This document shows, piece after piece, positions 14,289-22,354 of a DNA stretch of 34,631 nt. How positions within the stretch are numbered: position 1 is the first letter of the stretch; every line of letters begins with the position of its first letter. The translations under genes were made by a program, and so were the position numbers. The stretch is from an uncultured Dysgonomonas sp. (GTDB taxonomy: Bacteria; Bacteroidota; Bacteroidia; Bacteroidales; Dysgonomonadaceae): assembly GCA_937995835.1 (NCBI GenBank), contig CALKIV010000053.1, positions 1 through 34,631 on the forward strand, read 5' to 3'. Under the pieces are notes generated by a model. The model did not search any database. It was not told the DNA's origin and saw nothing but the letters and a program-made list of their open reading frames with translations.

Positions 14289-15512
14289 CTATTCTTCTTG
14301 AGGAAAATAAACTCTGCAAATTTTCACAAAACTAGCCATTCTGGGATCTGAAAAACGATAATGATATCTCCCTGTTTTCTTTAGTATTTTTTCTCCCGTT
14401 TCATCTGCTAAATTTTTCAAATATGAGCCAACAAAACTAGACTTTACTTCCACATTATACATTACCTTAAACCTATGTCTAATCTCTGCATTTGTGAAGC
14501 CTTCAGCTCTGCAAGTGGCTGTGGCAAGTAGAAATTTTTCATACTTCTCTCTATTAATTCTATCTACAGATTTTTCATATAAGTCTCGTAAAAATTCTTC
14601 AGATTCTTCAATTGCTTTGGATGTCACTTCTTCTAAATCCTTTACTGTTATTGTTTTCATTTCAAGAAGTATTGCCTTCTCAGCTAATTTTAAAGCCAAT
14701 AAATGAGTGAAATATGGATACCCACAACTAGCAATAGCGATTTTAGAATTTACAAAATTTGCAGTTCTTAAATTTAACTTATTAAAACCATTAATTAAGA
14801 TTTGGATGAGAGATGATAACTTCATCCTTGGAACTTTGATTTCGATAAGGCATCTACTAACAGATGGATGTCCAACAGTAAGTTCTTTGGCAGATTCAGC
14901 AATTCCAACAATCAAAATTTTGAACTGAGCCTTTTGATCACTTAACAATTTTATAACTTCAGCTATTTTAAACTTATCATTGTCATTTTGTATAGCATCA
15001 AATTCATCAATAACTAGTAGCCCCTTAGTATTAGCTATTTTATCAGCGACATATGATGGATTGGTTGCTAATTCATCTTCCCCAACACTTTCTTTACGAC
15101 TTTCATAGTTTGCACCGAATCCTTTAATTCCTATTGATGTGGAGGACGTTTTTGATTTATTTACATTCGTAATTTTGATACCTACATTAGCAAGTGGTTG
15201 TTCAAAAATTGTAGCAAAGCTATCAGACTTTGAACAGCGTTTCACAAATCTTTTAAAACCTATTTTAGTGCATAGGCTAGAAGAAGCTATTTCAGCCAAA
15301 GAACTTTTGCCAATTCCTCTTTCTCCATATATTAATGCATGTTGACCTGGAGTTATAAGTTGGTTAAATAGTTTTTCTAACTCTGACTCTCTACCCTTGA
15401 GATAGTTTGCATTTGATATGGGTGTATGTGGAGTAAAGATTTCCCTTACACCTGATTTTGAAATTTTATTTGAGTCATTTAGTAAATCATTAATTAAATC
15501 ATCATTCTGCAT
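14289..15512 (-). CDS. AAA+ ATPase with Orc1/Cdc6-like layout, probable cargo gene
   Basis: The start at 15512 (MQNDDLINDLL) follows a perfect -7 box; the longer frame to 15614 would begin upstream of that promoter. The product is 407 aa. It has Walker A GERGIGKS (63-70), Walker B LLVIDEFDAI (165-174), a sensor-like segment KILIVGIAES and a C-terminal winged-helix-like region (GFTNAEIRHRFKVMYN...SFVGSYLKNLADETG). This matches AAA ATPases of the Orc1/Cdc6-like group found in mobile elements. It separates terminase from the portal block, has its own promoter and terminator, and is AT-rich by eye. Those are signs of a moron gene, perhaps for defence or superinfection exclusion. The function is inferred. 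Confidence 0.8.
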   Translation of the reverse strand: MQNDDLINDLLNDSNKISKSGVREIFTPHTPISNANYLKGRESELEKLFNQLITPGQHALIYGERGIGKSSLAEIASSSLCTKIGFKRFVKRCSKSDSFATIFEQPLANVGIKITNVNKSKTSSTSIGIKGFGANYESRKESVGEDELATNPSYVADKIANTKGLLVIDEFDAIQNDNDKFKIAEVIKLLSDQKAQFKILIVGIAESAKELTVGHPSVSRCLIEIKVPRMKLSSLIQILINGFNKLNLRTANFVNSKIAIASCGYPYFTHLLALKLAEKAILLEMKTITVKDLEEVTSKAIEESEEFLRDLYEKSVDRINREKYEKFLLATATCRAEGFTNAEIRHRFKVMYNVEVKSSFVGSYLKNLADETGEKILKKTGRYHYRFSDPRMASFVKICRVYFPQEE

Positions 15513-15535
15513 AGTATTAATTTTTAGTTGTTTAT

Positions 15536-15543
15536 CAAAGATA
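15536..15543 (-). promoter_or_regulatory. -7 box TATCTTTG for the AAA+ ATPase gene
   Basis: The minus strand reads TATCTTTG, a perfect TAnnTTTG box, 23 bases before the ATG at 15512. No TTTG lies at the -33 position, so the upstream element is weak or different. It carries no TGTCCTTTA motif, so the ATPase gene is outside the putative late regulon. Just upstream, AAAAGAGA and TCTCTTTT form a possible weak stem that could terminate the terminase message. Confidence 0.55.
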
Positions 15544-15610
15544 CAAAAAGAGAACATGTAATCACTACTCAGTCTCTCTTTTACAACCAAAAAAAACATG
15601 AATAGATGAC

Positions 15611-17356
15611 TCAATCCGACATGTATGTTCCAGCTCCTGCAGGAATAATTGTTCTCCTGGCTGATGCAGGGAGTAGATGGTTATATCTTCCCCAAAGTAA
15701 ATACATGAAAGCACTGGATATCTGGGTGGAATAATAAGCTTGCTGTTCGAATGGCAGACGCTCGCTACTCTTATCCAGTTCCAGACGCTTCTCGTTAATC
15801 TTTATCGGAGAATGATGTATCGAACTGATCAGAGCCTCGCATTCGTTTTTATCTATCAAAATATCATCTCGAGTGCCATCATTGTCGCCAAACAGAATAT
15901 TAAGCAACTGGTAGTGTTGAGAATAAAATATTGTTTCTTGACCTTTACTCAGTAGATGAACTCTAAATCCTTCTTTTCGTAGAGCAGCTGCTAAGAGATT
16001 GGCATCTGTATCGTTCACTGTACCATTTAGTGGATACCAGTTTCGGTATTCAGGATCTTTTTGATTGGCAGCACGATCGTAGTAGAGGAATATCTCTTTT
16101 TTCTGATGGTACTTAAAGTATTCTGCAACCTCTTTTGCTAGTTCTGGATGCTGTTTTGGATGCCACACATACAATTGCTTTAGGACTCTTAACTCTTTTT
16201 TCCCTTTGTCCTCCTGAGAGAATACCATGCTCGAAAACGGACCAGGATCGTAGCTTGCAATTAGTGGTTGATTTGTCTTACAATATTTCAGATCTCGACT
16301 AGTGAATTCCATGTTTGAGCCAGCTGATTGTCTATCCATGTAGGTATATTTGTAGCTATCATCAAACAAATGTTTCTTCCCAAATCGACCAAAAAACATA
16401 TCCTTGACCTTATGTTTACGGATGGAGAAGATAGAAGTATTGAGCTTATCTGAATCTTTGAGCGACTTGATCTGGTTGCGTATATATTCTATTCCTAGAA
16501 TCTTGATGTTGGAGAAGGAAGATGCACGCAAATATAATGTTTGTCCACGTCTGGCTTTATTCAGTCTTGGAGTCCATCGATTGACAAATGCCTGATGTTT
16601 TTTTACTTTTTCATGATCCAGATTTGCTTGAGCCACAAATAATTTACCAAGGTTGACATCTACCTCATAGGCTATCTTGATAATATTCTGCATCAGAGGT
16701 ACATTCATATTGGTTTCGTACTCAGTCCACCAATCTTCGTCAGTCTCAAAGTTGGGAGTACTGCTAAATCCTGTAATACCCATAAAATAGTGAGAGTGAC
16801 CAAATTTGGAACGGTCAGCACGCAAAGCTGGTATAATACGCTCCAGAAACTTATCTTTTGGAATACGAATCATTTCGTCGAGGAAGAGATGAGCAGCACT
16901 AAGTCCTAACATGGACTCTGGTCTATCACAGCTCACAAAACGAATGACAGTACCATTGACGAATGAGAGTGTATGCTTCCAGTTGACTGTTTTCTCTATT
17001 TCTCTTCTGTTCCATTCTGGATTCTCCATTGTTGGCACACCGAAATGAGCTGGAGGTTTGACTCCATATTCAAAGTATAGTCCACGCTTATAATGCTTCA
17101 AAAAATACTCGAGTACTCCTGGAAGAATATTCTCCAATATACTCTTGTAAGTTGCAGCTCCAAGCACAAGCAATGCTCCTGGCATATCATTCTGAACTCT
17201 ATCGATGCGTGAAGCAAGCATCTCGGTTGTTTTTCCAGATCCACGACCAACTTCTCCCCAGACGAAGGTAGGATCTAGAAGTTTTATCATAATCTGAACT
17301 ACAGAGAGATAAACATATAGGAATAGATCCTTTGATTTTTGCTTAATCTTATTCAT
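15611..17356 (-). CDS. terL: Terminase large subunit
   Basis: A 581-aa protein with both terminase domains. The ATPase part has Walker A GEVGRGSGKTT (34-44), Walker B AHLFLDEM (155-162) and a coupling segment FMGITGFSSTP. The nuclease part has the RNase H-like acidic residues at LIASYDPG (Asp370), IFLYYDRAAN (Asp427) and DDILIDKNECEALISS nearer the end. The enzyme cuts concatemeric DNA and pumps it through the portal into the prohead. The start overlaps the small-subunit stop by 8 bp, supporting a TerS-TerL pair. Full length, no lesion seen. Confidence 0.95.
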   Translation of the reverse strand: MNKIKQKSKDLFLYVYLSVVQIMIKLLDPTFVWGEVGRGSGKTTEMLASRIDRVQNDMPGALLVLGAATYKSILENILPGVLEYFLKHYKRGLYFEYGVKPPAHFGVPTMENPEWNRREIEKTVNWKHTLSFVNGTVIRFVSCDRPESMLGLSAAHLFLDEMIRIPKDKFLERIIPALRADRSKFGHSHYFMGITGFSSTPNFETDEDWWTEYETNMNVPLMQNIIKIAYEVDVNLGKLFVAQANLDHEKVKKHQAFVNRWTPRLNKARRGQTLYLRASSFSNIKILGIEYIRNQIKSLKDSDKLNTSIFSIRKHKVKDMFFGRFGKKHLFDDSYKYTYMDRQSAGSNMEFTSRDLKYCKTNQPLIASYDPGPFSSMVFSQEDKGKKELRVLKQLYVWHPKQHPELAKEVAEYFKYHQKKEIFLYYDRAANQKDPEYRNWYPLNGTVNDTDANLLAAALRKEGFRVHLLSKGQETIFYSQHYQLLNILFGDNDGTRDDILIDKNECEALISSIHHSPIKINEKRLELDKSSERLPFEQQAYYSTQISSAFMYLLWGRYNHLLPASARRTIIPAGAGTYMSD

Positions 17357-17978
17357 CTACTTCCTCCCCATCTACAGTTTCGATTCCTAACTCTCGAGCA
17401 GCTTCATCCAACAATCTGTCTTTTTCCGATTGGCTGGCATCTACATTTGTATTGATAATCTCTTGAGCATCTTTCCAAGCCTCCAAAATTCCTTTATTGG
17501 TAGCTAGATCTCCCATACGATCCAACTTAAAGTCTGCAGATACGATTTGTGGTTTAAACTTGATCAAATCTTTATCTACCACATTGGCTGATGCTGATAT
17601 TCTGTAATCTCTAGCTTTTTCGAAGCATCTGCGAGCCTCTCCAAATTTGTGAGCTTTGAGATTGACATCTGCGAGTTTCATCATCTGATCTGCAAAATAG
17701 TTATCCCAGGAGGTGGATGTTACTGAACAATCGGAGTTGAAAAAGCTAATTGCATCATATACTCGCTGTCTGCAGGTGGATATTGCGAGGTGTGGATGAT
17801 TCAACTGCAACTGTCTGGCACAATCGGATACTGAACGAAAGGAGCGATACAAATTAGAAGCCTCATTGATCTCTAAAATGTATTCAGCCAAATGTTCAGG
17901 TATTCCGTGGTTGGATTTTCTATTATCTAGAAAATTGCTCACAATTTCCACGTCCAGACGTTGCAGATGTTCTAACAT
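17349..17978 (-). CDS. terS: Probable terminase small subunit
   Basis: A 209-aa mostly helical protein immediately upstream of and overlapping the large subunit. The N-terminal half has an HTH-like stretch (SVSDCARQLQLNHPHLAISTCRQRVYDAISFF) suited to DNA recognition. The middle (ADQMMKLADVNLKAHKFGEARRCFEKARDYRISA) looks like an oligomerisation region, and the C-terminus is acidic (GIETVDGEEVDE), as in many small subunits that touch TerL. It would recognise the packaging site. The sequence alone would be weak evidence; position makes it likely. Confidence 0.75.
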   Translation of the reverse strand: MLEHLQRLDVEIVSNFLDNRKSNHGIPEHLAEYILEINEASNLYRSFRSVSDCARQLQLNHPHLAISTCRQRVYDAISFFNSDCSVTSTSWDNYFADQMMKLADVNLKAHKFGEARRCFEKARDYRISASANVVDKDLIKFKPQIVSADFKLDRMGDLATNKGILEAWKDAQEIINTNVDASQSEKDRLLDEAARELGIETVDGEEVDE

Positions 17979-18736
17979 AGGTTCTGATGATGAAACACTC
18001 TATCCACAGCCATAGAGTAATTGGTTAAACATTTCTCGATCCCAATATATTTTCTATTTGTATTAATACATGCTATAGCAGCTGTACCACTACCAATACA
18101 ATTGTCTAGGATGACATCCCCTTCATTTGAGTAAGTACAAATAAGATATTCAGCTAATGCTACAGGCTTTTGAGTAGCATGTGGGAGCTTTTCTTTTGAA
18201 TTACCAATAACAGCTGTTTGCTCAATGATACTACGAGGATAAGATTTACTTTGGTTCGTTATATTAGATTCATATTGGTATTGTGATCCATAATTATCAC
18301 TTTCCTTATTATTTTTATCAACTTTTCCTACAAACTCTCTTTTCAATCTGTTTTCGTGAAAAATTGGATTGAACGTACATTGATTTTTATAAAATACACA
18401 TATAACCTCATGCTGCCTTAAAGGTTGTATTTTAGCATTTAATTGACCAGTTGGTCTTTTTTTATTCCAAACCCAATCATATTTATACCAATCTAAATTG
18501 CTAAGTCGAAGAAGAGATGCAAAAGGCTCAGCAGCATGTAATACGATTGCTCCATTTGGCTTAATTATACGTTTATATTGTTCCCAGAGCAGTTCAAATG
18601 GTATAATTACATCCCACTTATTTTGAGTAGTACCAAAAGGCAAATCGCAATAAATCATATCAATTGTATTGTCTGGAATGTATTTCATCACTTCCAAACA
18701 CTTGCCATGATATATTTTATTAAAATCAATCTTCAT
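17972..18736 (-). CDS. Site-specific DNA methyltransferase (beta class)
   Basis: A 254-aa protein with motif IV first, MIYCDLPFGT (residues 28-36; DLPF instead of DPPY), and the AdoMet motif I late, DNCIGSGTAAIA (211-222). The TQKP segment (ATQKPVALAEYLI) precedes motif I. This order is that of beta-class N6-adenine or N4-cytosine methylases. No restriction endonuclease gene is adjacent, so it is an orphan enzyme, perhaps protecting phage DNA or marking packaged DNA. It overlaps TerS by 7 bp and is ATGA-coupled to the upstream gene, so it belongs to the packaging operon. Confidence 0.88.
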   Translation of the reverse strand: MKIDFNKIYHGKCLEVMKYIPDNTIDMIYCDLPFGTTQNKWDVIIPFELLWEQYKRIIKPNGAIVLHAAEPFASLLRLSNLDWYKYDWVWNKKRPTGQLNAKIQPLRQHEVICVFYKNQCTFNPIFHENRLKREFVGKVDKNNKESDNYGSQYQYESNITNQSKSYPRSIIEQTAVIGNSKEKLPHATQKPVALAEYLICTYSNEGDVILDNCIGSGTAAIACINTNRKYIGIEKCLTNYSMAVDRVFHHQNLC

Positions 18737-19035
18737 ATCTCAAATCTTTCATATATCGTAGCATCAATTTCTTTAAGTCGTTGACGCTGGAATAGTTTAT
18801 CGTTTGCTTCTATATTGTTCGACTTACTCATATCGAATAAGGACTTATCCATATTGTACTCTCCAGTAGTAGATCCTGTATGGAATGCTTTGTACACTTC
18901 ACTCTCCTTATCATTAAAATCACGAATGAATTGTTCTGGATCTTCTGGCTCTACTAGATATACAATTTTGTGAGCTGCATATCCGAGAATGCCAAAGGCT
19001 TTCACTTTTTCGAGAAATGCAACATCATACTTCAT
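18733..19035 (-). CDS. Small HTH/packaging-like protein between the two methylase genes
   Basis: A 100-aa protein whose first third (FLEKVKAFGILGYAAHKIVYLV) could form a homeodomain-like HTH. It continues with EVYKAFHTGSTTGEYNMDKSLFDMSKSNN and ends KEIDATIYERFEI. The later part follows the pattern of small phage packaging or HTH proteins (a Tyr-x-x-Gly turn, then helices). It also aligns with the end of the 112-465 protein. Overlaps both neighbours (11 bp and ATGA). It may be the DNA-recognition partner for packaging or for the methylases; this is an inference. Confidence 0.65.
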   Translation of the reverse strand: MKYDVAFLEKVKAFGILGYAAHKIVYLVEPEDPEQFIRDFNDKESEVYKAFHTGSTTGEYNMDKSLFDMSKSNNIEANDKLFQRQRLKEIDATIYERFEI

Positions 19036-20455
19036 ATTCTTTCAGTTCTTTTTGAGTGAGAAGTTTTCCGTTTCGCTTGATCTCGATTGGCTTACCTTGC
19101 ATTTTTCTGAATCGGATATATCTACGAACGATCAAATCGCAATAGCCAGGATACAGCTCCGATCCATAGCAAACACGATCGGTTTGCTCCGATGCCATCA
19201 AAGTGCTACCAGATCCTAAACAGAAGTCGGTAATAATATTATCGATATAGCTGCAGTCCATGATAGCATCTCCTACCAGCTTGATAGGTTTGGGTGTAGG
19301 ATGATCTTTTGTCGTAACGTCTGATGTTTTATTCAGAGAGCTCATGCTTGGATAATCCCATACATTTGTCCGATATCTACCAGTTTCTCCTAGTTTGAAG
19401 TTATTTATATTGCGGTCACGTCCATTCTTGAAAATATATACCAGTTCGTGTCCTTCCTCATATCCTGTTTGGTCAATGGATTTAAGCCTGTTCTGTAGCT
19501 CCAGCTCTGACATAAACTCTTCAGCTACTTCCTGATTGTTCTGGAACATGTATATAAGTTCATGTTTGGATCGGTAGAACGTTCCCATTCCTCCATTATT
19601 CTTATTCCAAACTATCATATTTTTGAATTCAGAGAATAGCTTTCCTGCCATCATTATTTCCAGCTGATGCTTCCAATCCATGCACACATAGTGAATAGAT
19701 CCATTCTTGGAGTATCGAATCATATTCTTGAAGATATCTTCCAGGAAGGTTACGAACTCATTCATTGTCATCTCTCCAGCTCCCATGACAAAGCCTACAG
19801 CCTCATTCCTCCCAAAGCCAGAGAACTGTTCAGGAGCCAGATTGTATGGTGGATCGATGAACGACATATCTGCAAACAGTCCATTCATCAATCGACCTAT
19901 AACATTGACATCGGTACTATCTCCACAGATAACACGATGCTTACCTATATCGTACACATCGTGCAGTTGAGTGATGGCATCTTTCTCTTCAGGAGGTAGA
20001 TCGTTGAACTCATCTTCGATTACTTCACGCTCCTTATCCTTGGATTGAGTGAGCTGTTCGATAGATGGGAGAGCAGCTGCTACTGATGGTAGATCTACAA
20101 TGCCCTCGAAGATACCAGAGAAGTGTTCCTCCAGTTTTGGCAGATCCCATTCTCCTGAATGCGTATTGGATAGTAGCATGTATTCCTTTACTTCTTTCTC
20201 AGTAAGCAAACGAGATGGAACACGAACGTCTATCTCCAGTTCCAGTTCTTCCTGCTCGATGAAGTATTCCAGCCTACGATGTCCAGCTATCAATACATTG
20301 TCCAGGTTGATGACTGGAGTATCCACCAAGTTGAACTTTCGCATGCTCTCTTCGAGGATCTTCTGTTTGTCCTCATTCCTCTTCCTGGGATTGTAGTCAG
20401 CTGGTATCAATTCCTTGACCCTTCGCTTTTCTGTTTTCCAAATTAGTTGACTCAT
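19025..20455 (-). CDS. ParB-like domain fused to DNA adenine methylase
   Basis: A 476-aa two-domain protein. Residues of about 12-110 are a ParB/Srx-type domain: LIPADYNPRKRNEDK, then VLIAGHRRLEYF with the GHRR box. The rest is a beta-class methylase with HRVICGDSTD, motif IV DPPY (201-204) and the AdoMet motif DFCLGSGSTLMAS (410-422). Such fusions are common in phages and modify DNA, usually N6-adenine. It is the first gene of the methylase-terminase block, behind promoter P4. With the second methylase it may give dual protection from host restriction. Confidence 0.92.
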   Translation of the reverse strand: MSQLIWKTEKRRVKELIPADYNPRKRNEDKQKILEESMRKFNLVDTPVINLDNVLIAGHRRLEYFIEQEELELEIDVRVPSRLLTEKEVKEYMLLSNTHSGEWDLPKLEEHFSGIFEGIVDLPSVAAALPSIEQLTQSKDKEREVIEDEFNDLPPEEKDAITQLHDVYDIGKHRVICGDSTDVNVIGRLMNGLFADMSFIDPPYNLAPEQFSGFGRNEAVGFVMGAGEMTMNEFVTFLEDIFKNMIRYSKNGSIHYVCMDWKHQLEIMMAGKLFSEFKNMIVWNKNNGGMGTFYRSKHELIYMFQNNQEVAEEFMSELELQNRLKSIDQTGYEEGHELVYIFKNGRDRNINNFKLGETGRYRTNVWDYPSMSSLNKTSDVTTKDHPTPKPIKLVGDAIMDCSYIDNIITDFCLGSGSTLMASEQTDRVCYGSELYPGYCDLIVRRYIRFRKMQGKPIEIKRNGKLLTQKELKEYEV

Positions 20456-20479
20456 TTCTTTGCTTTTTTATGGTACTAG

Positions 20480-20515
20480 CAAAGCTAAACGCAGGAGAGG
20501 AGGCTATAAAGGACA
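20480..20515 (-). promoter_or_regulatory. Late-type promoter P4 (TGTCCTTTA-N19-TAGCTTTG)
   Basis: TGTCCTTTA (20515-20507 on the minus strand), exactly 19 bp, then TAGCTTTG (20487-20480), a perfect TAnnTTTG box. It is the best member of the set and lies 25 bp upstream of the ParB-methylase start. Confidence 0.75.
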
Positions 20516-20826
20516 TCTCAATCCGATATATTTTGAAACCAATCGAGCATATCGATGTGATGGAAATGGATTGATGAGAAAAGCAAAAAAACGCACAACT
20601 TTAACATTTAAAATGCTGATTTTTAACATCGTAGTCACAGAAGTCAATTTTTTCACTTTTTTGCATTACAAGCCGCCTACACAGCGGCACGGGCTTAATT
20701 GACGAACATATTTTTTTATTTTATTTTTCAAAAAGTCTTTTAATTGATAATCAACAAAATAGATATATTTAAAATAACAAAAGGCTAAAATCGAGTAGTT
20801 TTTGAGGGTAAACGGATGTTTTTAGA
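20516..20826. other. Gene-free AT-rich intergenic stretch with a GC-rich hairpin
   Basis: No convincing gene is seen on either strand between the chaperone terminator and promoter P4. The one marked feature is a hairpin at 20670-20696: GCCGC/GCGGC with a 7-base loop, inside AAGCC/GGCTT. It stands out in strongly AT-rich surroundings. It could be a cos/pac-type site for the nearby terminase, an RNA processing site or a remnant. Nothing decides between these. Confidence 0.4.
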
Positions 20827-20859
20827 CAAAAAAATAACCCTATCTAAAAAGCAGGGTTA
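20827..20859 (-). terminator. Rho-independent terminator after the tail chaperone genes
   Basis: Minus-strand TAACCCT (20859-20853) and AGGGTTA (20841-20835) form a 7-bp stem, followed by seven T. The stem overlaps the last codons of the chaperone frame. It closes the capsid-tail-tube-chaperone unit before promoter P4. Confidence 0.85.
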
Positions 20860-21679
20860 CCAGTTGCAAGTTCTTTTAATATTTCACGTTTGTTTAATGC
20901 GTTTTTCAGGTTTTCATTCCATGACTCAAGCTCTTTGTTACTTTTGTATTTTTTGTTCTGAATTTGGCTGTTAATTCGTCTTATATTTTGCTCTGTGTTG
21001 GTTATCTCATTTAAAAAAGCATCTGGATTATTTAGTTGCAATAATCTCATTTCTTCCTTGAGTGTCCGTGTTATTGTCGATTTTATTGTAAGGTCATGGA
21101 TGTTTAGAAAAGAATGCGTGTCGTTGTATGATTTAAGCTCCTTGTGAGCATTTTGATTGCGTATGTGAAGTTCTACCTGCTCTCTGGCAAAGTGTGGCTG
21201 TTCGTCTATTATATTATTAATCTCCTGCATGCGTTTGTGTGTGGTTACACGCTCGTCATACAGGAGAATACATAGTTGTACATTTTGGTCTGTATTATTG
21301 TTCCAGGCTATTTGCGGAAATTCTTCTTCTTTTTGCCTTTTTTTTTTGATTGTTGGATACCTATCTTACTTAAAAGATTATTACCAGCCTTTTTCATCTT
21401 TTCGATTCCAGACTCTTCTGGTATAGTTTGTTTTACTTCATTTCCTTTAGTGGATAGATCTTGAGTCCTATTCTCTAGTATTTCTTCTGGAGAGAAGTGG
21501 TCCAGAAGAGTTAGCAATGTTTCTTCAGCAATTCGTTTTTTATTAAATGATATAGATTTGACTGCTCGAACAATTAAACTAGATCCAGGTTGTTTAGACT
21601 TCAACAACTCAATGTCATGTTTCAGATAGTCCACATTAGTATGTTTGACTATAAATTTATTTTTCTCTAAGAAGTTCAT
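20844..21679 (-). CDS. Tail assembly chaperone fusion made by -1 frameshift (gpGT-like)
   Basis: The frame starting at 21679 runs to a stretch of ten A (21347-21338 on the minus strand; codons TCA AAA AAA AAA GGC) close to its stop. From that slip site the -1 frame is open without a stop, through RQKEEEFPQIAWNNNTDQN and CILLYDERVTTHKRM, into the frame that ends at 20844. A -1 slip on A-AAA-AAA would yield about 278 aa (114 + 164), close to lambda gpGT. The C-terminal part is helical and charged. The pair sits right after the probable tail tube gene, as in siphoviruses. Such fusions bind the tape measure during tail assembly. Frameshifting is inferred from sequence. Confidence 0.75.
21308..21679 (-). 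CDS. Tail assembly chaperone, short form (gpG-like), 123 aa
   Basis: Zero-frame product from the ATG at 21679. It has a helical core (NVDYLKHDIELLKSKQPG, then RIAEETLLTLLDHFSPEEIL) and a lysine-rich tail coded partly by the A10 slippery run. Size resembles lambda gpG (about 140 aa). No catalytic motif or membrane segment. Expected to be made in excess over the frameshifted form. It follows the tail tube gene across a hairpin at 21697-21718. The chaperone label depends on the frameshift layout, not on recognised sequence similarity. Confidence 0.7.
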   Translation of the reverse strand: MNFLEKNKFIVKHTNVDYLKHDIELLKSKQPGSSLIVRAVKSISFNKKRIAEETLLTLLDHFSPEEILENRTQDLSTKGNEVKQTIPEESGIEKMKKAGNNLLSKIGIQQSKKKGKKKKNFRK

Positions 21680-21696
21680 AATGTGTTTATTTGAAA

Positions 21697-21718
21697 AGAG
21701 CCACGGCTAAGTGGCTCT
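21697..21718 (-). terminator. Hairpin between tail tube and chaperone genes
   Basis: AGAGCCAC (21697-21704) and GTGGCTCT (21711-21718) form a perfect 8-bp stem with a 6-base loop. On the minus strand only four T follow, so it is probably a weak or partial terminator that lowers chaperone expression relative to the tail tube protein. Confidence 0.6.
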
Positions 21719-21743
21719 CATTATTAATAATAAAACAGATGTA

Positions 21744-22301
21744 TTACTCTTTTGGAGTGTTTTTAGTTTGCACTGAACGTCCAGCTACTGGTGGAGCATC
21801 CTCTTCGACTTCAATTTCTCCATCATAATATAGCAATGGCTGCGAACACTCTCCACCTGTGAATTCGAGTCCTATTCCTGCTAGACCTCCTTCCTGTTCT
21901 CCAATAGAAGTATATTTCATTTTCATACCTCCAGAACATGGATCTCCCATGATGAATTTTTGTCCATCAGCACAACGCTCAAATATAATATTGAAGTCTT
22001 CTCCTACATTTTGATAAACGTAATCTAAAGATTCTTTAGACATCCCTTCAATAATCACAGGAAGCATTGGAACTCCTTTGAATTGATTCTCTCCTGGTTG
22101 CACATTTGGTTTTAAACTGGCAACAGTTCCATCCAGGTAATTATATTTTTTACCTTCCTTCAGAACACTCTCCTTAATTGTAGCCTTTTCAGGTTTAGGA
22201 TATTTTTCCAGATCTACATATGTCATCAATGCCAGATATATTCTATATTTTAATCCTAAATCTTTTGATTCTTTAGGCTGTTTGGGTAAGTTAATTAGCA
22301 T
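21744..22301 (-). CDS. Probable major tail tube protein
   Basis: A 185-aa protein placed between the major capsid gene and the chaperone pair, the usual slot for the tail tube subunit. The sequence is strand-rich in its second half (YKSI-type strands, FNIIFERCADGQKFIMGDP, then GIGLEFTGGECSQPLLYYDG), in keeping with a beta-sandwich tube subunit, and ends in an acidic, Pro-rich tail. Flanked on both sides by hairpins that could tune mRNA level. No homologue was recognised with certainty; a head-completion or decoration protein is the main alternative. Confidence 0.65.
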   Translation of the reverse strand: MLINLPKQPKESKDLGLKYRIYLALMTYVDLEKYPKPEKATIKESVLKEGKKYNYLDGTVASLKPNVQPGENQFKGVPMLPVIIEGMSKESLDYVYQNVGEDFNIIFERCADGQKFIMGDPCSGGMKMKYTSIGEQEGGLAGIGLEFTGGECSQPLLYYDGEIEVEEDAPPVAGRSVQTKNTPKE

Positions 22302-22326
22302 ATTAATACTTTTAAAAGTGAATAAT

Positions 22327-22351
22327 AATACTGGAGACTAGCTCCAGTATT
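22327..22351 (-). terminator. 10-bp hairpin after the major capsid gene
   Basis: AATACTGGAG (22327-22336) and CTCCAGTATT (22342-22351) pair perfectly around a 5-base loop, just after the capsid stop. The following minus-strand bases (ATTATTATTC) lack a strong T-run, so it may be a partial terminator or an mRNA 3'-end stabiliser. Confidence 0.55.
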
Positions 22352-22354
22352 TAA

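Noticed and set aside
17972..20455. Complete restriction-modification system
   Set aside because: Two methylases are present, but no endonuclease-like gene lies near them; they sit in the packaging operon.
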